The notes under the pieces are model-generated. The model worked only from the letters and a program-made list of their open reading frames with translations, was not told where the DNA came from and ran no database searches. The translations under genes were made by a program, and so were the position numbers. Shown here piece by piece: positions 45,850 to 55,078 of a DNA stretch of 58,036 nt. This stretch comes from Pseudomonadota bacterium. Lineage in GTDB: Bacteria > Pseudomonadota > Gammaproteobacteria > Burkholderiales > Burkholderiaceae_C. The stretch covers positions 1 through 58,036 of the forward strand of contig JAKAXL010000016.1 in assembly GCA_021816585.1 (NCBI GenBank), in the 5' to 3' direction. Position 1 is the stretch's first letter; each line of letters starts with the position of its first letter.

Positions 45850-46682
45850 AGACCCTTGAACAACCCATCCGGCTGCCCGGGCAGGCCGGAGATTCCGGCC
45901 CCGACTACCTGCGTCTGCCGTCGCAGATGCACACCTACGTGCAGCCAGACCTCGACTCCGGCCTGGACGGCCTCGGCCCGGCCTGGGTGCAGGCGCTGGC
46001 CGATCGCCTGGGCGCGCAGCGCGCAGGCGCCCCGTCGACCCGCGTTCCGCTCGACGCGCTGGGTCCCGAGGCCCTGCGCCAGCTCGAACAACTGCTGGGG
46101 CGCGGCGAGGTCGGCGCCAGCGTGCTCGGGCAGCCCGAGCTGCACATCCGCGAATCGGTGTTCACCGGCCTGTGGCGGGTGCAGGTGATGGATCCGCAGC
46201 GCGGCCGGCTCGGCGACGTGCTGGAGATCGGCGCGGTTCCCGACGTGCTGCGCGAGGCGGCGCGTGCCGCGGCCGGGCTGCTCGCCATGCCCGATCGCGA
46301 TCGCATCCCCGCCGACGTGAGCAACGCGCCGCACCTGCTGGCCGAGGTGCTGGAGCGCAGCCGGCGCTTCGAGCAGGGCGGCCCGGGCCATGTGTTCAAC
46401 CTGGACCTGCTTCCGCTGGGCCCGGCCGACCAGGCCTGGCTGGTGGAGATGCTGGGCAGCGGGCCGGTGGTGATCGTCTCCGAAGGCTATGGGGCGACAC
46501 GCATCCGCAGTACCCTGCAGGCCTCGACCTGGTGGGTGCAGTACTACAACTCCAGCGATGCCATGATTCTCAACACGCTGGAAGTGGCGGCGGTGCCCTC
46601 GGTGGCCTGCGCTGCCGACGACGATCTCGCCGAATCGGCGCAGCGCCTGCGCGCGCTGCTGGACATGGAGTCAACGAGGTGA
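45846..46682 (+). CDS. hyaF: Hydrogenase maturation protein, HyaF/HoxQ/HupH-like
   Basis: 278 aa. GEVGASVLGQPELHIRESVFTGLWRV-type sequence around residues 87-112 and the C-terminal ASTWWVQYYNSSDAMILNTL (226-245) are the two conserved parts of this family. It works with HyaE/HoxO on small-subunit assembly. Start overlaps hyaE as ATGA; its stop overlaps the next gene as GTGA. Confidence 0.88.
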   Translation: MKTLEQPIRLPGQAGDSGPDYLRLPSQMHTYVQPDLDSGLDGLGPAWVQALADRLGAQRAGAPSTRVPLDALGPEALRQLEQLLGRGEVGASVLGQPELHIRESVFTGLWRVQVMDPQRGRLGDVLEIGAVPDVLREAARAAAGLLAMPDRDRIPADVSNAPHLLAEVLERSRRFEQGGPGHVFNLDLLPLGPADQAWLVEMLGSGPVVIVSEGYGATRIRSTLQASTWWVQYYNSSDAMILNTLEVAAVPSVACAADDDLAESAQRLRALLDMESTR

Positions 46683-47332
46683 ATGCAACGCAGCCATCCC
46701 CGGCCGGGGCCGAGGCCGCACGACAGGCGCCGTGGCGCCAGCACGTGACGCAGCAGCACGCGCAGCAGCAGGACGCGGCACGCGAACTGGCCGGCCGGAT
46801 GCTCGACTGGGCGCAGCGCCGGGTCAGCGCGCCGACCCTGCTGCTGGGAGCGGCCAGGGGTTTCGTCGAGTGGGCGCATTACCCGCAGCCCGACGCGATC
46901 GACCCGGTGTCCGGCTGGAAGTTCTACTACCACGCGCATGCGGCCAGCCAGCGCCTGTACCACGAGCATGGGCACTTCCACGTGTTCCTGCCCGCCGGTC
47001 ACGATCTCTGGACCCACTGGATCGGGCTGACGCTGGATCGCCGCGGGCTGCCGCTGCGCCTGTTCACGACCAACCGCTGGGTCACCGACGAGGCCTGGCG
47101 CAGCTCGGGCGAACTGGCCGGCGAGCATCCGCGGCTGCGCGACGCCGCGCCGACCGAGGTCGGCGCCTGGCTGGAGAGCCTGCTGTGCGTGTATGCCGAC
47201 GACGTCGCGCAGTTGCAGCGCGAGCGCGACCTGCGGCTGGCCGGGCGCGGGCTCGACGACCATCGCCTGCGCATTCCCAGCCAGTGCCGGGTCAACCTGC
47301 TCGAGCGCCTGCAGGCGCTGGGCGTGCAGTGA
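46679..47332 (+). CDS. His-rich protein of unknown role in the hydrogenase operon (DUF6969-like)
   Basis: 217 aa from a GTG overlapping the hyaF stop. The core has an unusual cluster of aromatic and His residues: WAHYP, then KFYYHAHAASQRLYHEHGHF, followed by HVFLPAGHDLWTHWIGLTL. The spacing HAH...HEHGHFH looks like a metal-binding site. It does not resemble HupJ/HybE, HoxR or HoxV, whose slot it occupies. I think it belongs to the uncharacterised family now called DUF6969, but cannot confirm that. Position implies a role in maturation, metal handling or protection of the membrane-bound hydrogenase. Confidence 0.7.
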   Translation: MNATQPSPAGAEAARQAPWRQHVTQQHAQQQDAARELAGRMLDWAQRRVSAPTLLLGAARGFVEWAHYPQPDAIDPVSGWKFYYHAHAASQRLYHEHGHFHVFLPAGHDLWTHWIGLTLDRRGLPLRLFTTNRWVTDEAWRSSGELAGEHPRLRDAAPTEVGAWLESLLCVYADDVAQLQRERDLRLAGRGLDDHRLRIPSQCRVNLLERLQALGVQ

Positions 47333-47345
47333 CGGAGGCCGTGCC

Positions 47346-47645
47346 ATGTGCCTGGGAATCCCGATGCGGGTGGTGGAGGTCGACGGCCTGTGGGCGCGCT
47401 GCGAGGGCCGCGGCGTGCAGCGCCGCGTGAACCTGGGGCTGCTCGGCGAGGCGCCTTGCGGCAGCTGGCTGCTGGTGCTGGGCGACAGCGCGCGTGAGCG
47501 CCTGGAACCCGACGAAGCCTCGCGCATCGACCTGGCGCTCGACGCCGTGGAGGCGGCGCTGCGCGGCGAGACCGACCTGTCGCGCTACTTCCCCGATCTC
47601 GACGGACTCTCGGCGCGCGGCGCGCCGGCGGCCGGCACGGCGTAG
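47346..47645 (+). CDS. hoxL: HypC/HoxL-type hydrogenase chaperone
   Basis: 99 aa. Begins MCLGIPMRVVEVDG with the essential Cys2, and contains RRVNLGLLGEAPCGSWLLV. HypC/HoxL proteins carry the Fe(CN)2CO unit with HypD and deliver it to the large subunit. A second family member (hypC, 55.1 kb) is in the hyp operon, so this one, co-transcribed with hyaABC, is probably the dedicated HoxL/HupF. Its 3' end overlaps hypF on the other strand by 61 nt. Confidence 0.88.
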   Translation: MCLGIPMRVVEVDGLWARCEGRGVQRRVNLGLLGEAPCGSWLLVLGDSARERLEPDEASRIDLALDAVEAALRGETDLSRYFPDLDGLSARGAPAAGTA

Positions 47646-49969
47646 CGGGCCGCCGCCACCACGGCCTGGCCGAGCGCGACTCCGCCGTCGTTGCTCGGCA
47701 CCGCGCGGTGCGCCAGCACCTGCAGGCCCTCGGCGCGCAGGCGCCGCAGCATGGTCTCGAACAGCAGGCGGTTCTGGAACACGCCTCCGCTCAGCGCGAC
47801 GCGCGGGCATCGCAGGCGTCGCGCCTGCTCCAGCAGCAGCTCGCACCACGCCTGCGCCAGCCCCAGGTGGAAGCGCCGCGCGATGCGCGCGGCGTCGACT
47901 CCGCGTGCCCGATCGTGCAGCAGCGCCTGCCACATCGGCGCCGTGCGCAGCTCGTCGAGTTCGCCCGTGCGGGCGACGGCGAAGGGATAGGCCGCGGCAT
48001 CGTCGCTGCGCAGCGCGAGCTGCTCGAGCTCGGCGGCGGCCTGGCCCTCGTAGCTCTGCGCATCGAAGCACAGGTCGAGCGCCGCGGCGACGGCGTCGAA
48101 CAGACGCCCGCAGCTCGACGCCGGGGGCGAGTTCACGCCGCCTTCGATCATGCGCTGCACGACCCGCAGCGGCTTGTCGTGCAGGCGACGCAGTTCGCCG
48201 GCATGGCGCGCGCGCAGCGTGCCGTCGGGATCCGCCAGCAGCAGCTGCGCCGCCAGGTTGCGCCAGGGCTCGCGCGAGGCGGCGTCGCCGCCGGGCAGCG
48301 CCGCCGGCTGCAGGCGCGCCACGCGCGGTGCGTCGACGTAATCGGCGTGCAGCAGTTCGGCGCCCCAGGCGCTGGAGTCGTCGCCCCAGCCGAGTCCGTC
48401 GAGCACCAGCGCGAGCACGCGCCCGCCGTCCACGGCGTGGCCGCAGTCGGCCATGCAGGCGGCCGCGTGGGCGTGGTGGTGCTGCACCTCGACCAGCTCG
48501 ATGCCCAGGCGCGCCGCCCAGTCGCGGCCGTGACGGCTGCTCGCATAGTCCGGATGGCGGTCGACCACCAGCGCCTGCGGCGCGCCGCCGAACAGCTGCA
48601 GGTACAGCTCGAGGGTGCGCTGCCAGTCTGCGCGGGTGGCCGGATCGTCGAGGTCGCCGATGTGCTGCGACAGCACGGCGTGGTCGTCGCGCAGCAGGCA
48701 GAAGGTGTTCTTCAGGTCGGCGCCGAGCGCCAGCAGCCGGCGCGTCGCGTGCAGCGGAACGCGCAGCGGCTCGGGGGCGTAGCCGCGGGCCCGGCGCAGC
48801 GGGCGCGGCACGCCGTCGAAGCAGCGCAGCACCGAATCGTCGACACGGTTGACCACCTCGCGGTCGTGCCCGAGCAGCGCGTCGGCGATCCCCGCCAGGC
48901 GCGAGCGTGCCTCGTCGTCGCCGGTGCATTGCGGCTGTCCCGACGGATTGCCCGAGGTCAGCACCAGCGGGTGCCCGAAGCCGGCCAGCAGCAGGTGATG
49001 CAGCGGAGTCATCGGCAGCATGAATCCCAGCGCCGCGCTGCCCGGCGCCACCACCCGCGGCAGCTCGAGCTCGCCGGGATCCTCCAGCAGCACGATCGGC
49101 GCGGCCGAAGCGGCCAGCGCCTGCTCCTGCTCCGGAGTCGGCGTGCGCCAGCGCCGCACCACGTCGAGGTCGCGCGCGATCAGCGCCAGCGGTCGCGCCG
49201 GGCGCCGCTTGCGCCGGCGCAGCCGCGCCACCGCATCGGCGTTGGTGGCGTCGACCGCGAGCTGGTAGCCGCCCAGACCCTTGACGGCCACGATGCACCC
49301 TGCGCGCAACAGGCGCGCCGCCAGCGCGACGGGGTCGGCCGTGTGCTGGCGCCGGCCGTCGACTTCCAGCCACAGCGCCGGTCCGCAGCGCGGGCAGGCG
49401 TTGGGCTGCGCGTGGAAGCGGCGGTCGGCGGGGTCCTCGAATTCGCGCCGACAGTCCTCGCACATCGTGAACAGGCCCATGCTGGTGCCGGCACGGTCGT
49501 AGGGAATGCGGCGCTGGATCGACAGCCGCGGCCCGCAGTGGGTGCAGTTGGTGAAGGCGTAGCCGTGGCGACGGTCCCGCGGGTCGCCGATCTCGCGCAG
49601 GCAGTCCGGGCAGGTGGCGCTGTCGGCCTTGATGTAGGTGGCGGCGGCGCCGTCCACGCTGGGGGCGATGACGAACCCCGGGCCGGGATCCGGCTGTGCC
49701 GGCTCGCCGACCTCGACCTCGTCGACTCGCGCCAGCGGCGGCGCCCGGCTGCGCAGCGCCTCGATGAAGGCGAGCAGCTCCGGGGCGTCGCCCCAGGCGT
49801 GGATCCACACGCCGTCGGAGTCGTTGCGCACGCTGCCGTCGATGCCGTGCTCGTGTGCCAGGCGCCACACCGTCGGCCGGTAGCCGACGCCCTGCACGAC
49901 GCCGCGCACGCGGATGTCGCGACCCAGGCGCGCGGGCGCGGCGCAGGCAGGGTTCACGCGGCGCGCCAT
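47585..49969 (-). CDS. hypF: Carbamoyltransferase HypF
   Basis: 794 aa. Acylphosphatase domain ([17 protein letters not shown]), two zinc-finger pairs (CPDCLREIG...[13 protein letters not shown]...CPRC), YrdC-like domain ([17 protein letters not shown]) and Kae1-like carbamoyl-transfer domain ([39 protein letters not shown]). It makes the thiocarboxamide on HypE that becomes cyanide. ATG at 49969 overlaps hypB by 16 nt; a GTG at 49957 (GTGA overlap) is equally possible. The last part runs 61 nt into the convergent hoxL gene. Confidence 0.94.
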   Translation of the reverse strand: MARRVNPACAAPARLGRDIRVRGVVQGVGYRPTVWRLAHEHGIDGSVRNDSDGVWIHAWGDAPELLAFIEALRSRAPPLARVDEVEVGEPAQPDPGPGFVIAPSVDGAAATYIKADSATCPDCLREIGDPRDRRHGYAFTNCTHCGPRLSIQRRIPYDRAGTSMGLFTMCEDCRREFEDPADRRFHAQPNACPRCGPALWLEVDGRRQHTADPVALAARLLRAGCIVAVKGLGGYQLAVDATNADAVARLRRRKRRPARPLALIARDLDVVRRWRTPTPEQEQALAASAAPIVLLEDPGELELPRVVAPGSAALGFMLPMTPLHHLLLAGFGHPLVLTSGNPSGQPQCTGDDEARSRLAGIADALLGHDREVVNRVDDSVLRCFDGVPRPLRRARGYAPEPLRVPLHATRRLLALGADLKNTFCLLRDDHAVLSQHIGDLDDPATRADWQRTLELYLQLFGGAPQALVVDRHPDYASSRHGRDWAARLGIELVEVQHHHAHAAACMADCGHAVDGGRVLALVLDGLGWGDDSSAWGAELLHADYVDAPRVARLQPAALPGGDAASREPWRNLAAQLLLADPDGTLRARHAGELRRLHDKPLRVVQRMIEGGVNSPPASSCGRLFDAVAAALDLCFDAQSYEGQAAAELEQLALRSDDAAAYPFAVARTGELDELRTAPMWQALLHDRARGVDAARIARRFHLGLAQAWCELLLEQARRLRCPRVALSGGVFQNRLLFETMLRRLRAEGLQVLAHRAVPSNDGGVALGQAVVAAARYAVPAAGAPRAESPSRSGK

Positions 49970-50802
49970 CCGAGCAGGCGCGAGCGCCGCGCCAGGCGCA
50001 CCCATTCGCACCAGGCGTCGAGGCCGTCGCCGCTGCGCGACGACAGCTGCAGTACCTGCACTCCCGGGTTGACACGGCGCGCGTGTTCGATGCAGCGGGC
50101 GACGTCGAAGTCGACGTAGGGCAGCAGGTCGGTCTTGTGGATCAGCACCAGTTGCGCCGCGCTGAACATGTCGGGGTACTTCAGCGGCTTGTCGTCGCCT
50201 TCGGTGACCGACAGGATCGCCACCTTCGCCGCCTCGCCGAGGTCGAAGGCGGCCGGGCACACCAGGTTGCCGACGTTCTCGATGAACAGCACCGAGGCGT
50301 CCGCCGGGCGCAGCCGCGGCAGCGCGTGCTCGATCATGTGCGCGTCCAGGTGGCAACCCTTGCCGGTGTTGATCTGCAGCGCCGGCACCCCGGTGGCGCG
50401 GATGCGCTCGGCATCCAGCGAGGTCTCCTGGTCGCCCTCCAGCACGGCCAGCGCGAACTCGGGCTTCAGTGCCTCGATGGTCCGCGCCAGCAGCGTGGTC
50501 TTGCCCGATCCCGGGCTGGACACCAGGTTCAGCGCCAGGATGCCGTGCTCGACGAACCAGGCCCGGTTGCGCGCGGCGAAGGCGTCGTTGCGCGACAGGA
50601 TGTCGCGCTCGACGCTGACCATGCGCGCCGGATCGATCCCCGGGGCATGCGAATGCTCCGGGGCATGGCCGTCATGGTGCGCGTGGGCGTGGTCGTGGGC
50701 GTGGTCGTGTTCATGTTCATGGTCGTGGTCGTGGTCGTGTTCCGCAAGCGCGGCACCCTCGATGCGTGCCTGACCGTTTTCGCATCCGCATGTCGTACAC
50801 AT
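49954..50802 (-). CDS. hypB: Hydrogenase nickel-incorporation GTPase HypB
   Basis: 282 aa. N-terminal CTTCGCE nickel site (residues 2-8), a His/Asp-rich nickel-storage stretch (about 22-54) and a GTPase domain with P-loop [11 protein letters not shown] and switch/G motifs ([24 protein letters not shown]). It inserts nickel into large subunits with HypA. The long His stretch suggests nickel buffering as in rhizobial HypB. It is separated from hypA by an intergenic palindromic repeat. Confidence 0.95.
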   Translation of the reverse strand: MCTTCGCENGQARIEGAALAEHDHDHDHEHEHDHAHDHAHAHHDGHAPEHSHAPGIDPARMVSVERDILSRNDAFAARNRAWFVEHGILALNLVSSPGSGKTTLLARTIEALKPEFALAVLEGDQETSLDAERIRATGVPALQINTGKGCHLDAHMIEHALPRLRPADASVLFIENVGNLVCPAAFDLGEAAKVAILSVTEGDDKPLKYPDMFSAAQLVLIHKTDLLPYVDFDVARCIEHARRVNPGVQVLQLSSRSGDGLDAWCEWVRLARRSRLLGWRAA

Positions 50803-50804
50803 CT

Positions 50805-50880
50805 CAGGCCTCCCGTAGGGCCGCCCCAAGGGAGGCCTGCGCCCCCTCGGGGGGCAGCGAACGAAGTGAGCGTGGGGGTC
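50805..50880. repeat. Palindromic intergenic repeat between hypA and hypB
   Basis: Two nested hairpins: CAGGCCTCCC (50805-50814) pairing with 50830-50839, and CCCCCTCGGGGGG (from 50842), followed by AGCGAACGAAGTGAGCGTGGGGG. The core CCCCCTCGGGGGGCAG is repeated at 17669-17684, and a diverged version of the whole lies between cydD and cydC. It fills most of the 86-bp hypA-hypB gap. Confidence 0.7.
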
Positions 50881-50888
50881 GCTCCATC

Positions 50889-51230
50889 TCAATTTACCTC
50901 CAGTTCCTTGATGCGCATCGCGTCACCGGCGAGCACCTGCAATTGATGACTCCCGCAGCGCGGGCAGGGGTCGCCGCGCCGTGGCAGCGCGACGCGATTG
51001 CTGCACGCCATGCACCAGGCCGCCCCGGCGACCGGCTCGATGCGCAGGCGCGCGCCGTCGGCCAGGCTGCCGCGCATCACCACGTCGAAGCCGAAGCGCA
51101 GCGCCTCGGGCTCGACGGACGCGAGTTCGCCGATCTCCAGGCACACCTCGCGTACGCGCTGGAAGCCCTTCGCGCGCGCCTCGTCCTGCAGGATCTGCAG
51201 GATGCTCTCGCACAGCGACATCTCATGCAT
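50889..51230 (-). CDS. hypA: Hydrogenase maturation nickel metallochaperone HypA
   Basis: 113 aa, standard size. N-terminal [11 protein letters not shown] gives the nickel-binding Met1-His2-Glu3; the zinc site is CMACSNRV...CPRCGSHQL. It hands nickel to the large subunits with HypB. It overlaps the upstream hupK/hoxV gene by 8 nt. Confidence 0.95.
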   Translation of the reverse strand: MHEMSLCESILQILQDEARAKGFQRVREVCLEIGELASVEPEALRFGFDVVMRGSLADGARLRIEPVAGAAWCMACSNRVALPRRGDPCPRCGSHQLQVLAGDAMRIKELEVN

Positions 51231-52329
51231 CGGCGTCTCCGGCGGGGCGCAGCCTCAGCTCGAAGGCCACGCAGGGATCGACCGCGTGCACGACCAGCCG
51301 CGCCAGATGCTCGCGCTGCGCATCGGCCAGTTCGGACGGGATCGCGTCCAGCAGGCACGCGGCGGCGCCTCGCGGGTGGAAGTTCCATTCCGTCGGCGCG
51401 AGCACGCGCCAGCGCGCGATGCGCCCCTGCGCGTCGGCGAGCACGCGGTGCACGAGGGTGCCGCGCGAGGTCTCGACCCGCGCGATGCCGTCGCCGCGGC
51501 AGGGCGGCTCGGGTTCGGACAGCGCGTACAGCGCGAGCTCGCGCAGGCGCGCCGCCAGACGCGCCTGCAGCGGCTCGTCGGCCGCTCGCAGTTCGCGCAG
51601 CAGCGCGCTGTCGGCATGGCGCGCGTAGGGGCCGGTCTGCCGGCATGCGCCGTCCAGCTCGGGCCGCGCGACAAAGGCATCGCCGTCGGGGCCGTCGATG
51701 CGCTCGCGCAGCTGGTCGAGGTCGACCTCGGCGAGCCCGTCGGGCTCGTCCACCGGCAACAGCCTCGGGAGGCCCGCGACATGTTCCAGCAGCGCCGCGG
51801 CCGGGCTGCTCGCGGCGTGCCTGCGCGACCAGGCGCGCAGCGCGCCAGGGTCGTCGATGCGCAGGAATTCGTGCGGAGCGATCCCCAGCGTGTGGCGCTC
51901 GAGCAGCGCGCAGGCTTCGTCGGCGGACTCGCCGACGCGCTCGCAGGCGCGCAGCAGGCGCGGCATCAGCGAGACCCGCGGACGCAGCCCGAGCAGCGCC
52001 GGGCCGTCCAGGTGCACGCGCAGCAGGTGCTCGCGCAGCGTCTCGGCGCGCAGTGCCGCGCCGGCGCCGCCGGTGTGCAGGCCCAGCGCCGCGGCGGCTG
52101 CCGCGCGGTGCGCCTGCCCGCACACACCGAACAGACGCGGCAGCATGCGCAGCGCGGTGTCCGACGGCCAGCGCTCGAACACCCGCACCGCATGCACCGG
52201 GCGGTTGGACGCCAGGCGCGCGCGCGACCCGCTGCCGTCGCGCGCCAGCTCGATGCGAATTCCGCCCGGGCTGCTTTCGATCAAGCCCGGCGCATCGGGC
52301 GCCGTTTCGGCCGGTTCTAGGCGCCGCAT
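51223..52329 (-). CDS. hupK: HupK/HoxV-type hydrogenase maturation protein
   Basis: 368 aa. Resembles a worn-down hydrogenase large subunit: the end has DPCVAFELRLRPAG in place of the DPCxxCxxH nickel motif and there is no N-terminal CxxC. HupK/HoxV proteins are thought to act as scaffolds for the Fe(CN)2CO group before transfer to the large subunit of oxygen-tolerant enzymes. FGVCGQAHRAAAAAAL at about 66-81 mirrors the CGxC region with one Cys left. Adjacent to hypA and divergent from uspA (56 bp). Confidence 0.82.
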   Translation of the reverse strand: MRRLEPAETAPDAPGLIESSPGGIRIELARDGSGSRARLASNRPVHAVRVFERWPSDTALRMLPRLFGVCGQAHRAAAAAALGLHTGGAGAALRAETLREHLLRVHLDGPALLGLRPRVSLMPRLLRACERVGESADEACALLERHTLGIAPHEFLRIDDPGALRAWSRRHAASSPAAALLEHVAGLPRLLPVDEPDGLAEVDLDQLRERIDGPDGDAFVARPELDGACRQTGPYARHADSALLRELRAADEPLQARLAARLRELALYALSEPEPPCRGDGIARVETSRGTLVHRVLADAQGRIARWRVLAPTEWNFHPRGAAACLLDAIPSELADAQREHLARLVVHAVDPCVAFELRLRPAGDADA

Positions 52330-52385
52330 ACTTCAAGCAGCGCCGCGGCACGCGGCCGGCTGCCCTCGCTGCAAAGGAACCTGCG

Positions 52386-52829
52386 ATGTCGATCTACACC
52401 CATATCCTGTGCGCCGCCGATTTCTCCGACCTCGGCACCTCGGCGGCGCGCCGCGCGGTCGAACTCGCCCGCCTGTGCGGCGCCAGGCTGACCGTGCTGC
52501 ACGTGGTCGAGTACTTCCCGGGCGAGCGATCCAACCAGCGCATCGCGCCCGAAGACCAGGACCCCGCCGAATACGAGGCGCGGCGCGCCCGCGAGCGGCT
52601 TTCCGAACTGGTGCGCGAGCTCGATTTCACGACCGCGGTGGCCCGCGTCGAGTTCTGCGAGAACGCCGCCTGGCAGAAGATCTGCGAAGTGGCCGAGTCC
52701 GAGCATGCGGACCTGCTGGTGCTGGGCAGCCGCGGGCTGCACGCGGCCGCCGCGTGGCTGGGCGCCACCGCGAACGCGGTGCAGCAGCACGCGCGGCGCG
52801 ACGTGCTGACGGTGCATCGGGTCGGTTGA
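52386..52829 (+). CDS. Universal stress protein family (UspA-like)
   Basis: 147 aa. Starts YTHILCAADFSDLGTSAARR and ends with the ATP-loop-like GSRGLHAAAAWLGATANAVQQHARRDVL. The family signature G-x2-G-x9-G-S/T is only partly kept (LGATANAV), so ATP binding is uncertain. It reads against the hyp genes on both sides, splitting hypCDE from hupK-hypABF; it must have its own promoter in the 56-bp space to hupK, where I see no FNR-type site. Confidence 0.88.
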   Translation: MSIYTHILCAADFSDLGTSAARRAVELARLCGARLTVLHVVEYFPGERSNQRIAPEDQDPAEYEARRARERLSELVRELDFTTAVARVEFCENAAWQKICEVAESEHADLLVLGSRGLHAAAAWLGATANAVQQHARRDVLTVHRVG

Positions 52830-52861
52830 GGCGGCGCCGGCGCGGCGCCTTGCGCCGGGCT

Positions 52862-53914
52862 TCAGCATATGCGGGGAAGCTGGTCGCCGACCAGCATGTC
52901 GACCATGCGTTGCGCGCCCAGGCGCGTGTGCAGCACCACCGAACTCGCGGGGGCCTCGGTGACCTCGCCGATGATCGCGCTGTCGCGCCCCGCCGGGTGG
53001 GCGCGCATCGCCGCCAGCAGCGCGTCGGCATGCTCGCGCGGGACCAGCGCCACCAGCTTGCCCTCGTTGGCCAGGTACAGCGGGTCGAAACCCAGCAGCT
53101 CGCACACGCCGCGCACCTCGTCGCGCAGCGGGATCGCCGACTCGTGCAGGTGCAGGCAGCTGCCGCTGGCGCGGGCGAATTCGTTGAGCACCGTGGCCAC
53201 GCCGCCGCGCGTGGCGTCGCGCATGCAGTGGATGTCCGGGCAGGCCCCGAACATGGCCTCCACCAGCCCGTTCAGCGGCTGGCAGTCGGAGGCCACCGAG
53301 GTCTCCAGGGCCAGTTCGCCGCGCGCGTCGACGATCGCCGCGCCGTGGTCGCCGATGAAGCCGTTGACCACGATCACGTCGCCGGCGCCGGCGCGCGACG
53401 CCCGTACGTCGCGCCCGGCCGGGATCACGCCGACCCCGGCAGTGTTGATGAACAGGCCGTCGGCGCTGCCTCGCGGCACCACCTTGGTGTCGCCGGTGAC
53501 GATGCGGACCCCGGCGGACTCGGCGGTCGCGCGCATCGACTCGACGACGCGGCGCAGCACGGCCAGTTCCAGGCCCTCCTCGATGATCATGCCGCAGCTC
53601 AGGTACTGCGGTCGCGCGCCGCCGACCGCGAGGTCGTTGACGGTGCCCGACACGGCCAGGCGCCCGATGTCGCCGCCGGCGAAGAACAGCGGGCTGACGA
53701 CATAGGAGTCGGTGGTCAGCGCCAGGCGGTCGCCGGCGGGGTCGAAGTCGTGCAGCGGCAGGCGTGCCTGGTCCTCCAGCGCGGCCAGCAGCGGGTTGTC
53801 GAAGGCGGCGACGAACAGCTCGGAGATCAGCTCGTGCATCGCGCGCCCGCCGCTGCCGTGCGACAGCGTGATGCGTTGCGTCAGCTGCGCCGATGCGGGG
53901 GAGGGGGAGTTCAT
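52862..53914 (-). CDS. hypE: Hydrogenase maturation protein HypE
   Basis: 350 aa PurM/AIRS-fold protein: LSHGSGGRAMHELI at the start, TTDSYVVSPLFFAGGDIG, DATRGGVATVLNEFA, and the invariant C-terminal PRIC with the Cys that is carbamoylated by HypF and dehydrated to thiocyanate. Start overlaps hypD as ATGA. Convergent with uspA across 32 bp that include a weak GC hairpin. Confidence 0.96.
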   Translation of the reverse strand: MNSPSPASAQLTQRITLSHGSGGRAMHELISELFVAAFDNPLLAALEDQARLPLHDFDPAGDRLALTTDSYVVSPLFFAGGDIGRLAVSGTVNDLAVGGARPQYLSCGMIIEEGLELAVLRRVVESMRATAESAGVRIVTGDTKVVPRGSADGLFINTAGVGVIPAGRDVRASRAGAGDVIVVNGFIGDHGAAIVDARGELALETSVASDCQPLNGLVEAMFGACPDIHCMRDATRGGVATVLNEFARASGSCLHLHESAIPLRDEVRGVCELLGFDPLYLANEGKLVALVPREHADALLAAMRAHPAGRDSAIIGEVTEAPASSVVLHTRLGAQRMVDMLVGDQLPRIC

Positions 53915-55050
53915 CGCGCGGGCTCCGTCTGGCGGTGGCGGTAGTTGTAGTAGGCGGCGCAGGCGCCCTCGGACGACACCATCAGCGCACCCAGCGGGTT
54001 GGCCGGGTCGCAGCCCTTGCCGAACATGCGGCAGTTCTGCGGCTGCAGCATGCCGCGCAGCACTTCGCCGCACTGGCAGCCGGGGGGTTCCTCGCGGGTG
54101 GCGGCCGGCACCGGGAAGCGCGCCTCGGCGTCGTACGCGGCGAAGCGCCCGCGCAGGCGGAAGCCCGAACCGCCGATCGCGCCCAGGCCGCGCCAGTGCG
54201 CGTCCTCGCCGGCTTCGAACACCTGCGCCATGGCCTGCAGCGCGGCGCGGTTGCCGCTGGTGTCGACCACGCGCGAATACTGGTTCTCCACCTCGGCGCG
54301 CCCTTCGTCGATCTGCCGCAGCACCATCCACAGCGACTGCAGCACGTCGACCGGCTCGAAACCGGTGATGACGATGGGCTTGCGGTAGTCGCGGGCGACG
54401 AACTGGAAGGGCTCGGCTCCCGTGACCATGCTGACGTGCCCCGGCGCGAGGAAGCCGTCGAGCCCCAGCCCCGGCTCGTCGAGCACCGCGCGCAGCGTCG
54501 GCGCGGTGGCGATGTGGCAGCACAGCAGCGAGAAGTTGCGCAGGCCCTCGCGGTCGGCCTGCAGCACGGTCAACGCGGTGGCCGGCATCGTGGTCTCGAA
54601 TCCCAGCGCGAAGAACACGACCTCGCGCCCCGGGTTGGCGCGCGCCACCTGCAGCGCGTCGAGCGGCGAGTACACCATGCGCACGTCGGCGCCCGCGCCC
54701 TTGGCCTGCAGCAGGCTGCCCTGCGCGCCGGGAACCCGCATGGCGTCGCCGAAGGTGGTGAAGATCACCTGCGGGCGCAGCGCGACGGACAGCGCGTCGT
54801 CGATGCGACCCAGCGGCAGCACGCACACCGGGCAGCCGGGGCCGTGCACCAGTTCGACCTCGGGCGGCAGCATCTGCTCGATGCCGTAGCGGAAGATGGT
54901 GTGGGTGTGGCCGCCGCAGAACTCCATGATCTGCAGCGCGCGCCCGCGCGCCGCCGCGGCGCGCGCCGCCAGTTCGGCGATGCGCAGCGCGAGCCCGCGC
55001 GCGTGCACGGGGTCGCGGAATTCATCGATGTATTGCATGGGCATGGGCAT
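53911..55050 (-). CDS. hypD: Hydrogenase maturation protein HypD
   Basis: 379 aa. The CGGHTH motif (IMEFCGGHTHTIFRYG), HGPGCPVCVLP, GFETTMPATA and the C-terminal 4Fe-4S region (GCQCGEVLRG, CRMFGKGCDP, SEGACAAYY) are all present. With HypC it assembles Fe(CN)2CO. Three nearby ATGs (55050, 55044, 55038) are possible starts. Confidence 0.96.
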   Translation of the reverse strand: MPMPMQYIDEFRDPVHARGLALRIAELAARAAAARGRALQIMEFCGGHTHTIFRYGIEQMLPPEVELVHGPGCPVCVLPLGRIDDALSVALRPQVIFTTFGDAMRVPGAQGSLLQAKGAGADVRMVYSPLDALQVARANPGREVVFFALGFETTMPATALTVLQADREGLRNFSLLCCHIATAPTLRAVLDEPGLGLDGFLAPGHVSMVTGAEPFQFVARDYRKPIVITGFEPVDVLQSLWMVLRQIDEGRAEVENQYSRVVDTSGNRAALQAMAQVFEAGEDAHWRGLGAIGGSGFRLRGRFAAYDAEARFPVPAATREEPPGCQCGEVLRGMLQPQNCRMFGKGCDPANPLGALMVSSEGACAAYYNYRHRQTEPAR

Positions 55051-55078
55051 GGCTCGCTCCGGCTGGCGAAGGCTGCGC

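Noticed and set aside
46679-47332. Assignment of this gene as HupJ/HybE
   Set aside because: The position fits but the sequence does not; the YYHAH/EHGHFH pattern is foreign to HybE as I know it.
47708-50119. 803-codon plus-strand open frame opposite hypF
   Set aside because: Antisense shadow; hypF on the minus strand has every family motif.
52830-52861. Terminator between uspA and hypE
   Set aside because: Two GGCGCC units could pair, but they are self-palindromic and common in such GC-rich DNA; too weak to list.
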